64,000 bases of DNA from Bog-1198 sp963727045 (GTDB lineage Bacteria; Pseudomonadota; Gammaproteobacteria; Steroidobacterales; Steroidobacteraceae). Below the pieces are notes generated by a model. The model did not search any database. It saw only the letters and a program-made list of their open reading frames with translations, and was not told where the DNA came from. Shown in pieces: positions 8,080 through 17,703 of this stretch. The stretch spans positions 1,860,001 to 1,924,000 of the forward strand of contig CAVSES010000002.1 of the NCBI GenBank assembly GCA_963727045.1, in the 5' to 3' direction. Position 1 is the stretch's first letter. Every line of letters starts with the position of its first letter. The translations under genes were made by a program, and so were the position numbers.

Positions 8080-9144
8080 ATGGTGGATTACATTGGAATT
8101 GCGCGCCTTGGCGATCTGGTCAGCCGGGTCGGTGCGGCGCGCTTCATAGAAGAATTGGCGGCAGAAATCGAATCCGACTACCGGCGTTGGGACGAATTCG
8201 AGAAATCGGCACGGCTCGCCAGCCACTCGGCCGGCGGCGTCATCGAACTCATGCCAACCAGCGATGGAAAGCTGTATTCATTCAAGTACGTCAACGGCCA
8301 CCCCAAGAATACGGGCAAGGGTCTGCTCACCGTCACCGCATTCGGGGTGCTCGCCGATGTGGCGACGGGCTACCCGTTGCTGCTGTCGGAAATGACCTTC
8401 GTCACAGCGCTGCGCACGGCGGCCATTTCCGCGCTCGCGGCGCGAAACATGGCGCGACGGGAAAGCCGCGTGATGGCGATCATCGGCAACGGCGCGCAGA
8501 GCGAATTTCAGACCATCGCGTTTCACCGAATGACCGGCGTGCGCGAGGTGCGGCTGTTCGATACGGATCCTCGCGCCACCGCCAAACTCGTCCGCAATCT
8601 GACGAGACTGCAGATCTCCGATCTGACCGTCACGCGCTGTGCAAGCACGGCCGAGGCCGTTCGTGGCGCTGATATCGTGACCACCGTGACCGCGGACAAG
8701 CGCAACGCGACCATCCTCACTCCCGAGATGATCGAGCCGGGGATGCATCTGAATGCCGTGGGCGGAGACTGCCCCGGCAAGACCGAGCTGCACGCGGATA
8801 TTCTTCGCGCCAAGGATGTCCGCATCGTCGTGGAGTTCGAGCCTCAAGCGCGGATCGAGGGGGAAATTCAACAACTTCGCGGCGAAGGCCAGGTCGCCGA
8901 ACTTGCGGATATATTGCTTTCGAAGCAACCCGCCCGGTCGAACGATCGCGAGGTGACGATTTTCGATTCGGTCGGCTTCGCGCTCAATGACTTCTCTTCG
9001 CTGCGATATTTGCACCGATTGAACGCCGAACAGCCCGACGGAGGCATGCGAATCGACCTCATCCCCGAGCCGGACGATCCGAAGGATCTATTCGCGGCGC
9101 TGGGCCGGCAGCGGGCGCCTGCGCAACGCAGGAGGTTCGCGTGA
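8080..9144 (+). CDS. Ornithine cyclodeaminase
   Basis: Converts L-ornithine to L-proline and ammonia with NAD as internal cofactor. The 354-residue protein has the ornithine cyclodeaminase/mu-crystallin fold: an N-terminal substrate domain (including KYVNGHPKNTGKG, with the Lys and His near the substrate carboxylate) and a Rossmann domain with AIIGNGAQSEFQ at the NAD site. ATG 8080 has GGGGGAAGA upstream; an in-frame start at 7858 would run through the AT-rich promoter region. It is the first gene of a four-gene operon with arginase, putA and a permease, giving the arginine to glutamate route. Confidence 0.92.
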   Translation: MVDYIGIARLGDLVSRVGAARFIEELAAEIESDYRRWDEFEKSARLASHSAGGVIELMPTSDGKLYSFKYVNGHPKNTGKGLLTVTAFGVLADVATGYPLLLSEMTFVTALRTAAISALAARNMARRESRVMAIIGNGAQSEFQTIAFHRMTGVREVRLFDTDPRATAKLVRNLTRLQISDLTVTRCASTAEAVRGADIVTTVTADKRNATILTPEMIEPGMHLNAVGGDCPGKTELHADILRAKDVRIVVEFEPQARIEGEIQQLRGEGQVAELADILLSKQPARSNDREVTIFDSVGFALNDFSSLRYLHRLNAEQPDGGMRIDLIPEPDDPKDLFAALGRQRAPAQRRRFA

Positions 9145-10100
9145 TGAGCTCCGCGGCGCGCACGGCCAGTCTCATCGGTGCGCCGACCGATGTCGGTGCC
9201 AGCGATCGAGGCGCCTCCATGGGCCCCGAGGCGCTGCGCGTTGCCGGAATCCACGCCGCGCTGCTCGAGCGCGGCCTCGACGTGGTGGATTGCGGCAACG
9301 TCAGCGGACCACCCAATCCCGGGCTGCTCAAGGTCAACGGCTACCGCAATCTTGCCCAAGTGACCGCCTGGAACCTCGAGGTTCACGATGCGGTATATCG
9401 GGAGCTGGCCGATCATCGGTTGCCGATTCTTCTGGGCGGCGACCACTCCTTGAGCATCGGCTCGATTTCCGCGGTCGCCCGGCATTGCCGCGACGTGCGC
9501 AGGCCGCTACGGGTGCTGTGGCTCGATGCACATGCCGATTTCAACACGCGGGAACTGTCGCTGAGCGGCAGCCTGCATGGAATGCCGGTGTCCTGCCTTT
9601 GCGGCTTCGGGCCGCGCGAATTGCTGCAGATCGGGGGAGCGCAGCCTGCGATCAGTCCGCGTTGGGTGCGCCAGGTCGGCATCCGCAGCGTCGACGCCGG
9701 CGAGAGACGCTTCGTGCACGAACAGGATCTTGACGTGTTCGACATGCGTTTCATCGACGAGATGGGCATGAGACGGGCCATGGAGCTCGCGCTCAAGGAC
9801 ATGGAAGCCGACACCCACCTGCACGTGAGTTTCGACGTCGATTGTCTGGATCCAGAAATAGCGCCCGGCGTGGGAACGACGGTGCCGGGAGGCCTGTCCT
9901 ACCGCGAGGCCCAATTGTGCATGGAAATGATTTTCGACACGGGCCGCGTTGCCTCGCTCGACATCATGGAATTGAACCCCGCCCTCGACGTTCGCAACAA
10001 GACGGCGGTGCTTGCCGTCGATCTGGTCGAGTCGCTGTTCGGCAAGAGCACCCTGATGCGCAAACCTCTGGCATTCCCGAGCGCTCTTATCGATACTTGA
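9144..10100 (+). CDS. rocF: Arginase
   Basis: Hydrolyses L-arginine to L-ornithine and urea at a two-manganese centre. The 318-residue protein shows all three ureohydrolase signatures: GGDHSLSIGS, WLDAHADFNT and SFDVDCLDPEIAPGVGT, whose His and Asp residues hold the metals. ATG 9144 overlaps the TGA of the cyclodeaminase by one base and has AGGAGG eight bases upstream; the GTG at 9141 is less well spaced. The product feeds the cyclodeaminase encoded just before it. Agmatinase or formimidoylglutamase are relatives, but the context and the TRELSLSGSLHGMPVS-type specificity loop favour arginase. Confidence 0.9.
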   Translation: MSSAARTASLIGAPTDVGASDRGASMGPEALRVAGIHAALLERGLDVVDCGNVSGPPNPGLLKVNGYRNLAQVTAWNLEVHDAVYRELADHRLPILLGGDHSLSIGSISAVARHCRDVRRPLRVLWLDAHADFNTRELSLSGSLHGMPVSCLCGFGPRELLQIGGAQPAISPRWVRQVGIRSVDAGERRFVHEQDLDVFDMRFIDEMGMRRAMELALKDMEADTHLHVSFDVDCLDPEIAPGVGTTVPGGLSYREAQLCMEMIFDTGRVASLDIMELNPALDVRNKTAVLAVDLVESLFGKSTLMRKPLAFPSALIDT

Positions 10101-10139
10101 CCGCACGGCGCACGCGCCTATTCTCCGCAAGGATCAGCC

Positions 10140-13100
10140 ATGGCCGCCAATTTGGACGAACCCCAGCATTCGCAGACCCCGGATTCGCTGCGCATGGCGG
10201 TGAGAGATCACGGCGAATGGCCGGAAAACCGTGCGGTGACGCGCCTGCTGCATGCGCTGGAACTGACCGGCGGTGCGCGCCATCGTGCGGTGGCAACGGC
10301 CATGGCGCTCGTGGACGGAGCACGTGCGCGCCGCGACGAGCGCCCGTTCCTGGACGCGTTCCTGCAGGAATTCGGATTGTCGAATCAGGAGGGAATTGCG
10401 CTCATGTGCATTGCCGAGGCGCTGCTTCGCATCCCCGACGACGCGACCGCCGATCGCTTGATCGCCGAAAAGCTGGCCACCGGTGATTGGTCTTCTCACG
10501 CGGGCAAATCGGAATCGTTGTTCGTCAACGCCTCGACCTGGGGGCTCATGCTGACCGGAGGCATTCTCGAACTGGAGCCCAGCATCAAGACGGACACCGC
10601 CGGGTGGATGCGAAAGTTAACGCGCAAGGCCGGCGAGCCGTTGGTGCGCCTGGCGGTGCGCCGTGCAATGCGCATCATCGGCGGCGAATTCGTGGTTGGT
10701 CGCAGCATCGAAGAAGCCCTGGCGCGCAGTTCCCGCGAACCGGAGGTGACGCTGTGCTCCTTCGACATGCTGGGAGAGGGAGCGCGCACCCAGCAGGACG
10801 CGCGGCGCTACCTGGCCTCCTATGAACACGCGATCGACGTCATCGGGGCCGGCGTGGCGGGCCGCCGCGCCGAAGAGGCATCCAGTATTTCCATCAAGCT
10901 GTCGGCATTGGAGTCTCGTTATTCCCTGCTGCAGCGCGAACGGGTGATCGAGCGCCTGGTTCCCTTGGTGCAGGGGTTGTCGCGCCGCGCCGCCGATCTC
11001 AATATTCAACTCACGATCGACGCGGAGGAAGCGGATCGGCTGGACCTGTCATTGGACGTGATCGAGGCGCTCGCAAAGGATCCCGCCACGCGTCATTGGT
11101 CCGGCCTTGGTCTGGCGGTTCAGGCATACGGCAAGCGCGCGCTCGACGTCATCGACTGGGTCGCGGCGACTGCGCGCACTTGCGGCCGTCGCATGGCCGT
11201 GCGCCTGGTGAAGGGCGCGTACTGGGACACGGAAATCAAGCGCGCCCAGGAGCGCGGCCTGGACGGTTATCCCGTGTTCACGCGCAAGGTCACAACGGAT
11301 GTCTCCTACCTGGCCTGCGTCGGACGACTGTTCGGTCACATGGATGCGATCTATCCACAATTCGCCACACATAATGCCCACAGCATCGCATCGGTCCTGG
11401 AACTGGCTCCCGGCGGCGCGGACTATGAATTCCAGCGGTTGCACGGCATGGGTCGTCTCCTGTATGCCGAGGCCGCTCGCCAGATCCCGAATTTTCCGCG
11501 GGTCCGGGTTTACGCGCCCGTGGGCGAGCACAAGGATTTGCTGGCCTATCTCGTGCGGCGACTGCTGGAGAACGGCGCCAATACATCGTTCGTGAACCGA
11601 TTCATGGATGAACAAGTGCCCGTCGCCGAAATCGTGCGTGATCCCATATCCGAGATCGAACGGCTGGAATCCTACGCGCACCCGAAGCTGCCCCCGCCGA
11701 CGGCTCTCTACGCGGACCGGCGCAATTCGCGCGGGGTAGATCTGGGCAATCCGCCGCAAGTCGACGAGTTGCGCAGGGAGATATCGATCCGTCGCCCTGC
11801 AAAGCCGGTTGCGGGGCCGATCGTCAATGGGATTCTGCTGTCAGGCAATACACACCCTGTGACGAACCCGGCGGATCGTCGCGATGCCGTGGGAAGCACG
11901 CGCGACGCGACTCCCGAGGAAATCGCGACGGCATTTGACGCGAGCGCCGCGGCGCAGCCGGCGTGGAATCTCAGAGGCGGCGATGCGCGGGCCACCTTGC
12001 TCGAAAAATCATCCGACCTTCTCGAAGCGGACCGCGCGGATTTTCATGAACTCCTGGTGCGCGAGGCCGGCAAGACGATTTCGGACGCCATTGCTGAGGT
12101 TCGCGAAGCCGTGGACTTCTGCCGCTACTATGCGGCGCGGGCAAGGGATGAATTCTCCGAGCCACAACGGTTGGAAGGTCCCACCGGCGAAATGAACGAA
12201 TTGTCGCTTCACGGACGCGGCGTGTTCGCCTGCATCAGCCCCTGGAATTTTCCGTTGGCAATCTTCGCCGGTCAGGTCACCGCCGCGCTTGCGGCAGGCA
12301 ATACCGTCGTCGCCAAACCAGCGGAGCCCACGCCGCTGATTGCGGCTCGTTTTGTCAAGTTGCTTCACGAAGCGGGGGTGCCGCCTGAGGCCGTGCATCT
12401 GGTGCCCGCGCGAGGACGTCACTTTGGCGAGGTCGCGTTTGCCCACTCCGCGCTGGCCGGCGTGGCAATGACAGGTTCGACTGCGACCGCGATGACGATC
12501 AACCGCAGCCTGGCGGCGCGCACCGGAGCCATCGTGCCCTTGATCGCCGAGACCGGCGGATTGAACGCCATGATCGTCGATTCGACCGCGCTGCCGGAAC
12601 AAGTCGTGGATGACGTGGTCAGTTCGGCGTTCATGAGCGCTGGGCAGCGCTGCTCCGCGCTTCGCCTGCTGTTCTTGCAAGAGGACATAGCCGATCAGGT
12701 GTTGGAAATGATCGCGGGTGCGATGGACGAGCTTGTCATCGGCGATCCGGCGGATTTCAGGACCGATCTCGGGCCCGTGATCACGCCGGCGGCAGCAGAC
12801 GGTCTGGCGCGGCATGTCGCGCATATGCGCAAGGAGGCACGCCTCATCAAGGCCTGCGGTCTCGGCGAGGCGCATGCGAACGGCAGCTTCTTCGCGCCGC
12901 ATCTCATCGAATTGAACGCTGCAACCCAGCTCACGCACGAAGAATTCGGACCCGTACTGCATGCGGTGCGGTACCGGTCCCAGGATATCGAGGAAGTCCT
13001 TCGCTCGATCCGCGCCAGCAATTACGGATTGACCCTGGGTGTGCAGACACGGTTGGAGTCCTTCTGGCGCCAGGTGTTCGAGCGCCTGAGCGTCGGCAAC

Positions 13101-13289
13101 ACCTACGTCAACCGCAACATGATCGGCGCGGTGGTGGGCGTACAGCCATTCGGCGGCACCGGGCTATCGGGTACCGGACCGAAGGCAGGTGGACCGCACT
13201 ACCTCGCGCGGTTTGCGAACGAGCGAACGCTCACGGTGAATACCACGGCGACGGGCGGCAACGCGGCACTGCTGAACCTTGGCGTCTGA
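10140..13289 (+). CDS. putA: Bifunctional proline dehydrogenase / P5C dehydrogenase PutA
   Basis: Oxidises proline to glutamate in two steps, passing electrons to FAD and then NAD. The 1049-residue protein has an alpha-helical arm (about 1-130), the FAD-binding proline dehydrogenase barrel (about 170-480, with AVRLVKGAYWDTEIKRAQ and YAPVGEHKDLLAYLVRRLLE) and an aldehyde dehydrogenase domain (about 560-1030). In the latter the catalytic Glu804 (AETGG) and Cys838 (GQRCS) are both present. The N-terminal ribbon-helix-helix DNA-binding domain of enteric PutA and the extra C-terminal domain are absent, so this is a short, purely catalytic type. It starts 39 bases after arginase. Confidence 0.95.
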   Translation: MAANLDEPQHSQTPDSLRMAVRDHGEWPENRAVTRLLHALELTGGARHRAVATAMALVDGARARRDERPFLDAFLQEFGLSNQEGIALMCIAEALLRIPDDATADRLIAEKLATGDWSSHAGKSESLFVNASTWGLMLTGGILELEPSIKTDTAGWMRKLTRKAGEPLVRLAVRRAMRIIGGEFVVGRSIEEALARSSREPEVTLCSFDMLGEGARTQQDARRYLASYEHAIDVIGAGVAGRRAEEASSISIKLSALESRYSLLQRERVIERLVPLVQGLSRRAADLNIQLTIDAEEADRLDLSLDVIEALAKDPATRHWSGLGLAVQAYGKRALDVIDWVAATARTCGRRMAVRLVKGAYWDTEIKRAQERGLDGYPVFTRKVTTDVSYLACVGRLFGHMDAIYPQFATHNAHSIASVLELAPGGADYEFQRLHGMGRLLYAEAARQIPNFPRVRVYAPVGEHKDLLAYLVRRLLENGANTSFVNRFMDEQVPVAEIVRDPISEIERLESYAHPKLPPPTALYADRRNSRGVDLGNPPQVDELRREISIRRPAKPVAGPIVNGILLSGNTHPVTNPADRRDAVGSTRDATPEEIATAFDASAAAQPAWNLRGGDARATLLEKSSDLLEADRADFHELLVREAGKTISDAIAEVREAVDFCRYYAARARDEFSEPQRLEGPTGEMNELSLHGRGVFACISPWNFPLAIFAGQVTAALAAGNTVVAKPAEPTPLIAARFVKLLHEAGVPPEAVHLVPARGRHFGEVAFAHSALAGVAMTGSTATAMTINRSLAARTGAIVPLIAETGGLNAMIVDSTALPEQVVDDVVSSAFMSAGQRCSALRLLFLQEDIADQVLEMIAGAMDELVIGDPADFRTDLGPVITPAAADGLARHVAHMRKEARLIKACGLGEAHANGSFFAPHLIELNAATQLTHEEFGPVLHAVRYRSQDIEEVLRSIRASNYGLTLGVQTRLESFWRQVFERLSVGNTYVNRNMIGAVVGVQPFGGTGLSGTGPKAGGPHYLARFANERTLTVNTTATGGNAALLNLGV

Positions 13290-14895
13290 GCCGGCCAAGG
13301 AACCTTATCTGTCGCTCGTGGCGGGCGACGTAAACGGCTTCCTTGGACTGGTCGTCGACAATCTCTCGGTGCTCGGGATGCTCGCCGCGGTTCTGATCGG
13401 CGGCTACGGCGTGCCCGCGTCCATCGTCTTTGGACGGATGTTTCCGGGAACTGCATTCGGCGTGCTCGTGGGCGACTTGATATACACCTGGTTGGCGGTG
13501 CGGCTGGCGCGGCGTACCCGCCGGGCCGACGTCACGGCAATGCCGTTCGGCTTGGACACCCCCTCGACCATCGGCATGGCGCTGCTGGTATTGGGTCCGG
13601 CTTTCTTGACCTTTCGCGCGGCGGGGGAAAGTCCGACTGCTGCCGGCCTCGATACTTGGTACCTGGGGATGGCGGCCACCGTGACCATGGGGGTGCTGAA
13701 GCTGCTGATGGCCTTTGCCGGCCGGTGGGTGCGGCGGCTGGTGCCGCAGGCCGGCTTGCTCGGCTCGTTGGCGGGAATTGCCCTGATGTTGATCGGCTTC
13801 TTTCCCATGATCGAGCTGCTGCAGGTGCCCATCGTGGGATTTCTCACCCTCGGACTGGTGCTCTACGCATTGCTCGCGAGGGGTTGGGTTCCAGGCCGTC
13901 TGCCTGGTGTCCTGTTTGCCGTGATCATCGGCACCGCGGCGTATTACGCCTTGGGCCATTGGGGCGTGGCCGGGATGACCGCGGCCGTGCCGGAGATGCC
14001 CACGCTGCGTCTCGCATTTCCACATCTTGATGCGGGGATCGTCCATGGCTTCGCGGGCGTTGCCGGGTATCTGCCGTTGATCGTACCGTTTGCCCTCTTG
14101 ACGGTGGTGGGAGGAGTCAACAACACCGAAAGTGCGCGAGTCGCCGGGGATGACTATGACGTGCGCAGTATTCTATTGGCCGAGGCGGCGGCAACCCTCA
14201 TGGCCGGGTTGGCGGGCGGGGTGGCGCAGACAACCCCCTACATCGGTCACCCCGCGTACAAGCAAATGGGCGCGCGCGCCGGATACACCTGGCTCACCGG
14301 CATCTTCATCGGTGCCGGCGGCATGCTCGGTTATGTGTCGAATTTGATCGAGTTGATACCGTTGGCAGTGCTGGCTCCTGTCTTGGTTTTCCTTTCGTTG
14401 AACATCACCGTGCAGGCATTCAGCGCCGTACCCCTGCGTCAGGCGCCGGCGGTTGCGATCAGCTTCTTTCCATCCGTCGCCCGCCTGTTGACCATCGAGC
14501 TCAGTGATCCGAAGTTCATTTCGCCGCAGAAGTTCACGCAATTGATGGGCGCTTCCGAGCACGGCCTGCCGGCCCTGGCGGTCATCGTTGCGCTCGGCAA
14601 CGGGTTCATCATAACGGCGACGATCTGGGCTGCCTTCGTCGTCGAAATGGTCGAGCAGCGCATGCGGGCGGCCGCGGCATATCTCGCGGCCGGCGGGGCG
14701 CTGTGCGCTTTTGGAATCATCCACTCGGTACGCCAGGATGGCAGCACGTACGCACTCTGGCAGCTCGAGGGCATGGCGCGCCTGACCGCGACGCAATTTT
14801 GCATTGGGTACTTCGCGCTCGCCGCCGCCTTGCTGCTGCTGTCGCTGCGGCATAAACCCGATCCTGCACTAGCCCGCGGCGCCTCCGGGACATAG
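13279..14895 (+). CDS. NCS2/AzgA-like permease, substrate unknown
   Basis: A 538-residue membrane protein with about 12 hydrophobic segments, resembling the nucleobase-cation symporter-2/xanthine-uracil permease superfamily. Visible landmarks are VAGDVNGFLGLVVDNLS at the start of the first segment, MPFGLDTPSTIGMA, and NNTESARVAGDDYD, a conserved loop in this subgroup. The start is a TTG at 13279, inside the last codons of putA, so it is translationally coupled to putA. Position suggests uptake of a substrate linked to arginine or proline breakdown, but the family mostly moves purines, pyrimidines or ascorbate, so the substrate is open. Its 3' end overlaps the convergent response regulator by 27 bases. 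Confidence 0.75.
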   Translation: MASEPAKEPYLSLVAGDVNGFLGLVVDNLSVLGMLAAVLIGGYGVPASIVFGRMFPGTAFGVLVGDLIYTWLAVRLARRTRRADVTAMPFGLDTPSTIGMALLVLGPAFLTFRAAGESPTAAGLDTWYLGMAATVTMGVLKLLMAFAGRWVRRLVPQAGLLGSLAGIALMLIGFFPMIELLQVPIVGFLTLGLVLYALLARGWVPGRLPGVLFAVIIGTAAYYALGHWGVAGMTAAVPEMPTLRLAFPHLDAGIVHGFAGVAGYLPLIVPFALLTVVGGVNNTESARVAGDDYDVRSILLAEAAATLMAGLAGGVAQTTPYIGHPAYKQMGARAGYTWLTGIFIGAGGMLGYVSNLIELIPLAVLAPVLVFLSLNITVQAFSAVPLRQAPAVAISFFPSVARLLTIELSDPKFISPQKFTQLMGASEHGLPALAVIVALGNGFIITATIWAAFVVEMVEQRMRAAAAYLAAGGALCAFGIIHSVRQDGSTYALWQLEGMARLTATQFCIGYFALAAALLLLSLRHKPDPALARGASGT

Positions 14896-15249
14896 TTCCG
14901 CTATGAGTGCGTCGATCTCGGCGGCCTCGAACGGCTTGACGATCGCCCGGACATTGGGGCCCCACGTCTGCAGGTTCAAGTCCAGAATATAGCCCGATGC
15001 CACGATGATCGGCGCCTTCGGTTCGATATTGAGTATTTGCCTCGCCAGATCCAAGCCTGACATGGCCGGCAAACTGACGTCGGTGATCACCACATCGTAT
15101 TCGTGTTGCTTGAATTCCCCCAGAGCCTCTTCCGCCGTGCTCATGGCGACTACGTGTCGGCGGTCCTGAATCAACAATTCAGCCGTCACTTCGCGCACGA
15201 TTGGATTGTCCTCGACGTAAAGGATTCGAAGCGGCGATGGCATGATCAT
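14869..15249 (-). CDS. Single-domain response regulator
   Basis: A receiver-only protein (about 126 residues from ATG 15249). Visible are the acidic pair in LYVEDNPIVRE, the phosphoacceptor Asp in VVITDVSLPAMSG, the switch Ser in VASGY and the conserved Lys in IVKPF. There is no output domain, so it would act by protein contact, like CheY or Spo0F. No histidine kinase gene is adjacent. The start could also be ATG 15243 or an upstream ATG at 15282. Its end overlaps the permease gene on the other strand. Confidence 0.85.
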   Translation of the reverse strand: MIMPSPLRILYVEDNPIVREVTAELLIQDRRHVVAMSTAEEALGEFKQHEYDVVITDVSLPAMSGLDLARQILNIEPKAPIIVASGYILDLNLQTWGPNVRAIVKPFEAAEIDALIAELCPGGAAG

Positions 15250-15433
15250 CGATGCGATCAGCGGATCTTTTGGATGATCCACAGCCCCGGGTTATCCTTC
15301 TTGTTCCGAGGGCAGCGTTCATGGTTTCGCAGTCCTTCCCATGGGGACAGTCGAGCATGTCGGGGCGCCGGCCGCACTCGGCGATGGGGCCGAACGCCCG
15401 TAGGAAACCTCCCAGGCTGCATGAGCTGCATCA

Positions 15434-15748
15434 TCAGGACCGGATTGACATAATCACGCCGAGTCCGACCCCCACCAATAAGACGACGCCGAGCGCCTGT
15501 TCGTGATCATCGTCCATATACCCCTCGAAGTCCCCGCCAAGAGGTGTTTCCTCCACGCGAGTCTGGACGGCCCTGTCCTCGAAGGCGCTCCTGGCCACCG
15601 CCATGGACGCATGCACCTTCGCCCGGATTTTGCGGATTTCCGGGTTCTCGGTGTCGGCGACTCGCTTGATCAACTCGTCGACTCCGTCGAACAATTCCTC
15701 CAGTGGGCCGCCGGCGCCCGATTTCGCGCGTCCTGCGCGATTGCTCAC
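15434..15748 (-). CDS. DUF883 (ElaB/YqjD) family membrane-anchored protein
   Basis: A 104-residue protein with a charged helical body (EELFDGVDELIKRVADTENP onward) and one C-terminal membrane segment of the glycine-patterned type (LGVVLLVGVGLGVIMS). This is the DUF883/ElaB/YqjD layout, whose E. coli members sit in the inner membrane and bind stationary-phase ribosomes. The GTG at 15748 has GAGG five bases upstream. The longer open frame reaching 15949 contains Arg- and Cys-rich sequence that looks non-coding and would overlap nagA. Its own function here is not known. Confidence 0.72.
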   Translation of the reverse strand: MSNRAGRAKSGAGGPLEELFDGVDELIKRVADTENPEIRKIRAKVHASMAVARSAFEDRAVQTRVEETPLGGDFEGYMDDDHEQALGVVLLVGVGLGVIMSIRS

Positions 15749-15936
15749 GGTCGCCTCGCGAATGGAAATTGCATGGCAAATCTCCCTTGAATTTGAGCGC
15801 CTTTGACGCATGCAATTGTTTTGGCATGGTGCCGTACGAAGCAGTCGGTAGACACCCTTTGACCTCGTAGGACCTTTCTCACAGCAGCCGTATGATTCAC
15901 CCCGGCGCATATGCGCAATGTCACGGAGATGGTGTG

Positions 15937-17109
15937 GTGCGCAAGGCACTCGTGAACGGCCGCATGCTGACGGGTTCGGGGCTGGTGGACGGGCAGACGC
16001 TTCTCCTGTCGGGCGAGCGCATCGAAGCCCTCGTCGATCCCGGGGATTCGCGCTGCGCCGAGGCGCTCCTCGTGGATCTCGACGGACAGCTCTTGCTCCC
16101 CGGCTTCATCGACGTGCAGGTCAACGGCGGCGGCGGCGTACTGTTCAACGACAATCCGAATCCCGATTCGATCCGCGCGATAGGCGCGGCTCACCGGCGC
16201 TTCGGCACGACCGGCTTCCTGCCCACGCTCATCAGCGACGATCTGGACACCATCGCGCGCGCGATCGCCGCGGTGCAGTCCGCGCTCGACCAAGGCATGC
16301 CCGGAGTTCTGGGAATTCACATCGAAGGACCGTTCCTCAACCGGACGAGACGAGGAGTGCACGATTCCAAATACCTGCGTCCGCTCGGCAACCGCTTGGT
16401 GACGCTACTGAGCCGGCTGCGCGGCGGGCGAACGGTGTTGACTCTCGCGCCTGAAATGACCACGCCCGAAGTCATCGGGAAGCTCGCCGCGGCAGGCATC
16501 TTGGTGTCCGCAGGACACAGCGATGCGAGCTACGCCGAGACCACCGCCGCCATCGATCATGGACTGCGCGGCTTCACACACCTGTTCAACGCGATGGCGC
16601 GTCTCGAGCCGCGCGCTCCGGGAATCGTCGGCGCGGCGCTGTACGACGAGAACACGTGGTGCGGGATAATCGTCGACGGCCACCATGTCGATCCGATCAT
16701 GCTGAAGCTTGCGCTGCGCTGCAAGCGCCATGATCGATTCATGCTGGTCACGGACGGCATGCCGGCGGTGGGAACCGACGAAGCCACTTTCATACTGCAG
16801 GGCCGCACGATTCATGTCATCGACGGGATCTGCCGCGACGAAAACGGAACTCTGGCGGGCACCACACTCGACATGGCGGCGGCCGTGCGCAACGCAGTTT
16901 CATTGCTGGGACTCGACATCGCCGAGGCCGCGCGCATGGCCAGCGAGTACCCGGCTGCATTCCTCGGCCTCGACCACGAACTCGGGCGAATCGCGCCGGG
17001 CTATCGGGCGAATCTGGTCCTGGTGGACCGTGAATTCAAAGTTCAAGAGACCTGGATCGACGGAATCACCTGCGCGGAGCACAGGACCCTGTCTGAGTAT
17101 TCCGCGTGA
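15937..17109 (+). CDS. nagA: N-acetylglucosamine-6-phosphate deacetylase
   Basis: Removes acetate from GlcNAc-6-phosphate in amino-sugar and cell-wall recycling. The 390-residue amidohydrolase shows LLLPGFIDVQVNGGGGVLFN after the first strands, GIHIEGPFLN with the metal-binding Glu, GHSDASYAE and THLFNAM with the zinc His residues, and the catalytic Asp in VTDGMPAVG. GTG 15937 has GGAG eight bases upstream; a start at 15892 would add residues not seen in the family. No other nag genes are adjacent, so it stands alone. Confidence 0.9.
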   Translation: MRKALVNGRMLTGSGLVDGQTLLLSGERIEALVDPGDSRCAEALLVDLDGQLLLPGFIDVQVNGGGGVLFNDNPNPDSIRAIGAAHRRFGTTGFLPTLISDDLDTIARAIAAVQSALDQGMPGVLGIHIEGPFLNRTRRGVHDSKYLRPLGNRLVTLLSRLRGGRTVLTLAPEMTTPEVIGKLAAAGILVSAGHSDASYAETTAAIDHGLRGFTHLFNAMARLEPRAPGIVGAALYDENTWCGIIVDGHHVDPIMLKLALRCKRHDRFMLVTDGMPAVGTDEATFILQGRTIHVIDGICRDENGTLAGTTLDMAAAVRNAVSLLGLDIAEAARMASEYPAAFLGLDHELGRIAPGYRANLVLVDREFKVQETWIDGITCAEHRTLSEYSA

Positions 17110-17127
17110 TCTGCGCTGGCTCTGCAC

Positions 17128-17703
17128 CTACGGCTTGCGCTTGGGAATCTTCACCTTCGTGAGCGTGTCGAACAGGCTGGCGGTCGGATGCCTGGCGCAA
17201 TCATCGAGCAACGCGGTTTCAAAGGCGTGCCGAGAGCCCGCGTCGAAGAGATGGCTGCCGGATGTTGCGACCGCGAATCCGAACAACCACATCATGATGG
17301 TCTTGGCGCTTTCGACATCGCTGCGCTCGAACTGCGCATGCCGTGACGCGAACGCCGAACACTCCACATTGGCGAGATTCATCGGGTTCTTCGATTCGGG
17401 CTTGAGGATGCTGAGCGCGTCCAACAGGCTCTCTGCGGGATTGCTCTTGCACTCATCGTCCAGCGCGAATCCAAATGGGGCGAGCGCATCGGAGTACATG
17501 ACGTGCGCACCGGACTTTGCGACCGAATACCCGAACAGCCACATCACGGTGTCGAGGGAGTCGGCATCGGGGCTCGAGGCGGTGGCAGGCAGCACTTCGT
17601 TTTCGTACTTGACGCACGTCAGCGTCGCAAGGTTGAGTTCGCCCGCCCGGCTCAGCGAGGGGATCAGCGACAGACACAGCGCGACGGAGGCGAAGAATTT
17701 CAT
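17128..17703 (-). CDS. Tandem HdeA/HdeB-like periplasmic protein
   Basis: A 191-residue exported protein (signal peptide about 1-20) made of two HdeA-like repeats. Repeat 1 has Cys30, Trp55 in MWLFGYSVAKSG and Cys85 before NPAESLLDAL; repeat 2 has Cys115, Trp139 in MWLFGFAVATSG and Cys169 before HPTASLFDTL. The paired Cys, spaced 55 and 54 residues, would form one disulfide per repeat, as in the acid-stress chaperones HdeA and HdeB. Two fused copies are unusual, since HdeA works as a dimer. Its ATG overlaps the stop of the decarboxylase gene (ATGA), making it the last gene of the hut operon. The chaperone role is inference. Confidence 0.7.
   Translation of the reverse strand: MKFFASVALCLSLIPSLSRAGELNLATLTCVKYENEVLPATASSPDADSLDTVMWLFGYSVAKSGAHVMYSDALAPFGFALDDECKSNPAESLLDALSILKPESKNPMNLANVECSAFASRHAQFERSDVESAKTIMMWLFGFAVATSGSHLFDAGSRHAFETALLDDCARHPTASLFDTLTKVKIPKRKP

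Noticed and set aside
15749..15949. N-terminal extension of the DUF883 protein
   Set aside because: Residues are Cys/Arg-rich with no family match, and it would cross the nagA start; the GTG at 15748 has a good ribosome-binding site.
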